A stretch of 64,000 nt of DNA from contig NC_080060.1 of the NCBI RefSeq assembly GCF_026212465.1, positions 19,466,605 through 19,530,604 on the forward strand. Direction: 5' to 3'. How positions within the stretch are numbered: position 1 is the stretch's first letter; every line of letters begins with the position of its first letter. The notes under the pieces were generated by a model, which ran no database searches, was not told the origin of the DNA, and saw only the letters and a list, made by a program, of their open reading frames with translations. Source of the DNA: Amaranthus tricolor. Its lineage: Eukaryota; Streptophyta; Magnoliopsida; Caryophyllales; Amaranthaceae. A program made the translations under genes and the position numbers. Shown here in pieces: positions 63,937 through 64,000 of this stretch.

Positions 63937-64000
63937 GATGGCAGGTATACTGCATTAGGTTAAACAAGGTATGTAAATACATTTCTACAGCGTTTGTGGT
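63937..64000 (-). other. Leader upstream of gypsy gag
   Basis: The last 64 bases lie 5' of gag on the minus strand and show no primer binding site; the 5' LTR lies further right. Confidence 0.5.

Larger units (their letters stand above)
56675..64000 (-). mobile_element. Tekay/Del-like chromovirus (gypsy) element, 5' end outside window
   Basis: The order on the minus strand is gag, protease, RT, RNase H, integrase, chromodomain, polypurine tract, 3' LTR. The long LTR and the C-terminal chromodomain fit the Tekay/Del chromovirus lineage. The 5' LTR and primer binding site lie beyond 64000. It is the best preserved gypsy copy here, with only four breaks seen. It is inserted in the chromodomain remnant of an older element. 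Confidence 0.85.

Overview
This is a stretch of nuclear DNA from a flowering plant, most likely a eudicot. It is AT-rich, shows plant-type introns, and is dominated by plant LTR retrotransposons (Ty1/copia and Ty3/gypsy chromoviruses), Cassandra-type LTRs with a 5S-like domain, RTE and L1 LINE tails, and hAT, Mutator and Stowaway non-autonomous elements. A piece of plastid DNA is also present. Some families (TTF-type hAT, Sirevirus-like copia, GATCTG-rich repeats) made me think of Caryophyllales, but the sequence does not settle the genus. No bacterial genes, operons or CRISPR arrays are present.

Layout. Positions 1-8059: a Sirevirus-like copia element on the minus strand with an extra ORF after pol; its 3' LTR lies left of the window. 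It sits inside a gypsy element (8060 to about 15884), which also carries a 575-bp chimeric plastid insert (ycf1 joined to ycf2) and an unexpected ORF between its primer binding site and gag. Positions 15885-22400: decayed remains of an older gypsy element, with about 4 kb in which I recognise nothing. Positions 22400-27170: an RTE LINE tail, a 532-bp fold-back element with 9-bp target duplications, a Stowaway element, an (AT)n tract and a short element with internal tandem repeats. Positions 27187-32826: a hAT MITE split by a 4.1-kb LTR-like insert, which itself holds a Stowaway element holding another MITE; a second hAT MITE sits near the right end. Target duplications delimit most of these layers.

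Positions 33160-36540 hold the only probable host genes: a six-exon NTF2-like gene on the plus strand (34725-36118) and the last two exons of an unrecognised gene on the minus strand (36124-36534). They converge, with stop codons 5 bp apart. Each has an AATAAA inside the other's exon.

Positions 38817-51200: an intact hAT MITE; an inverted pair of broken copia copies with one Cassandra LTR inserted in another; a hAT transposase pseudogene carrying an RTE tail; and a large TTA/TAA/GATCTG microsatellite block. Positions 51200-64000: chromovirus gypsy elements on the minus strand, including two that appear to share one LTR in tandem, and a third, longer copy (56675 to beyond 64000) inserted in the chromodomain end of one of them.

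Nearly every transposon reading frame is broken by stops or frameshifts, so the window reads as a layered record of insertions around a small gene island. I found no convincing new functional system. The most unusual items are the plastid chimera inside a retrotransposon, the accessory ORFs of the copia and gypsy elements, the shared-LTR gypsy tandem and the overlapping convergent gene ends.
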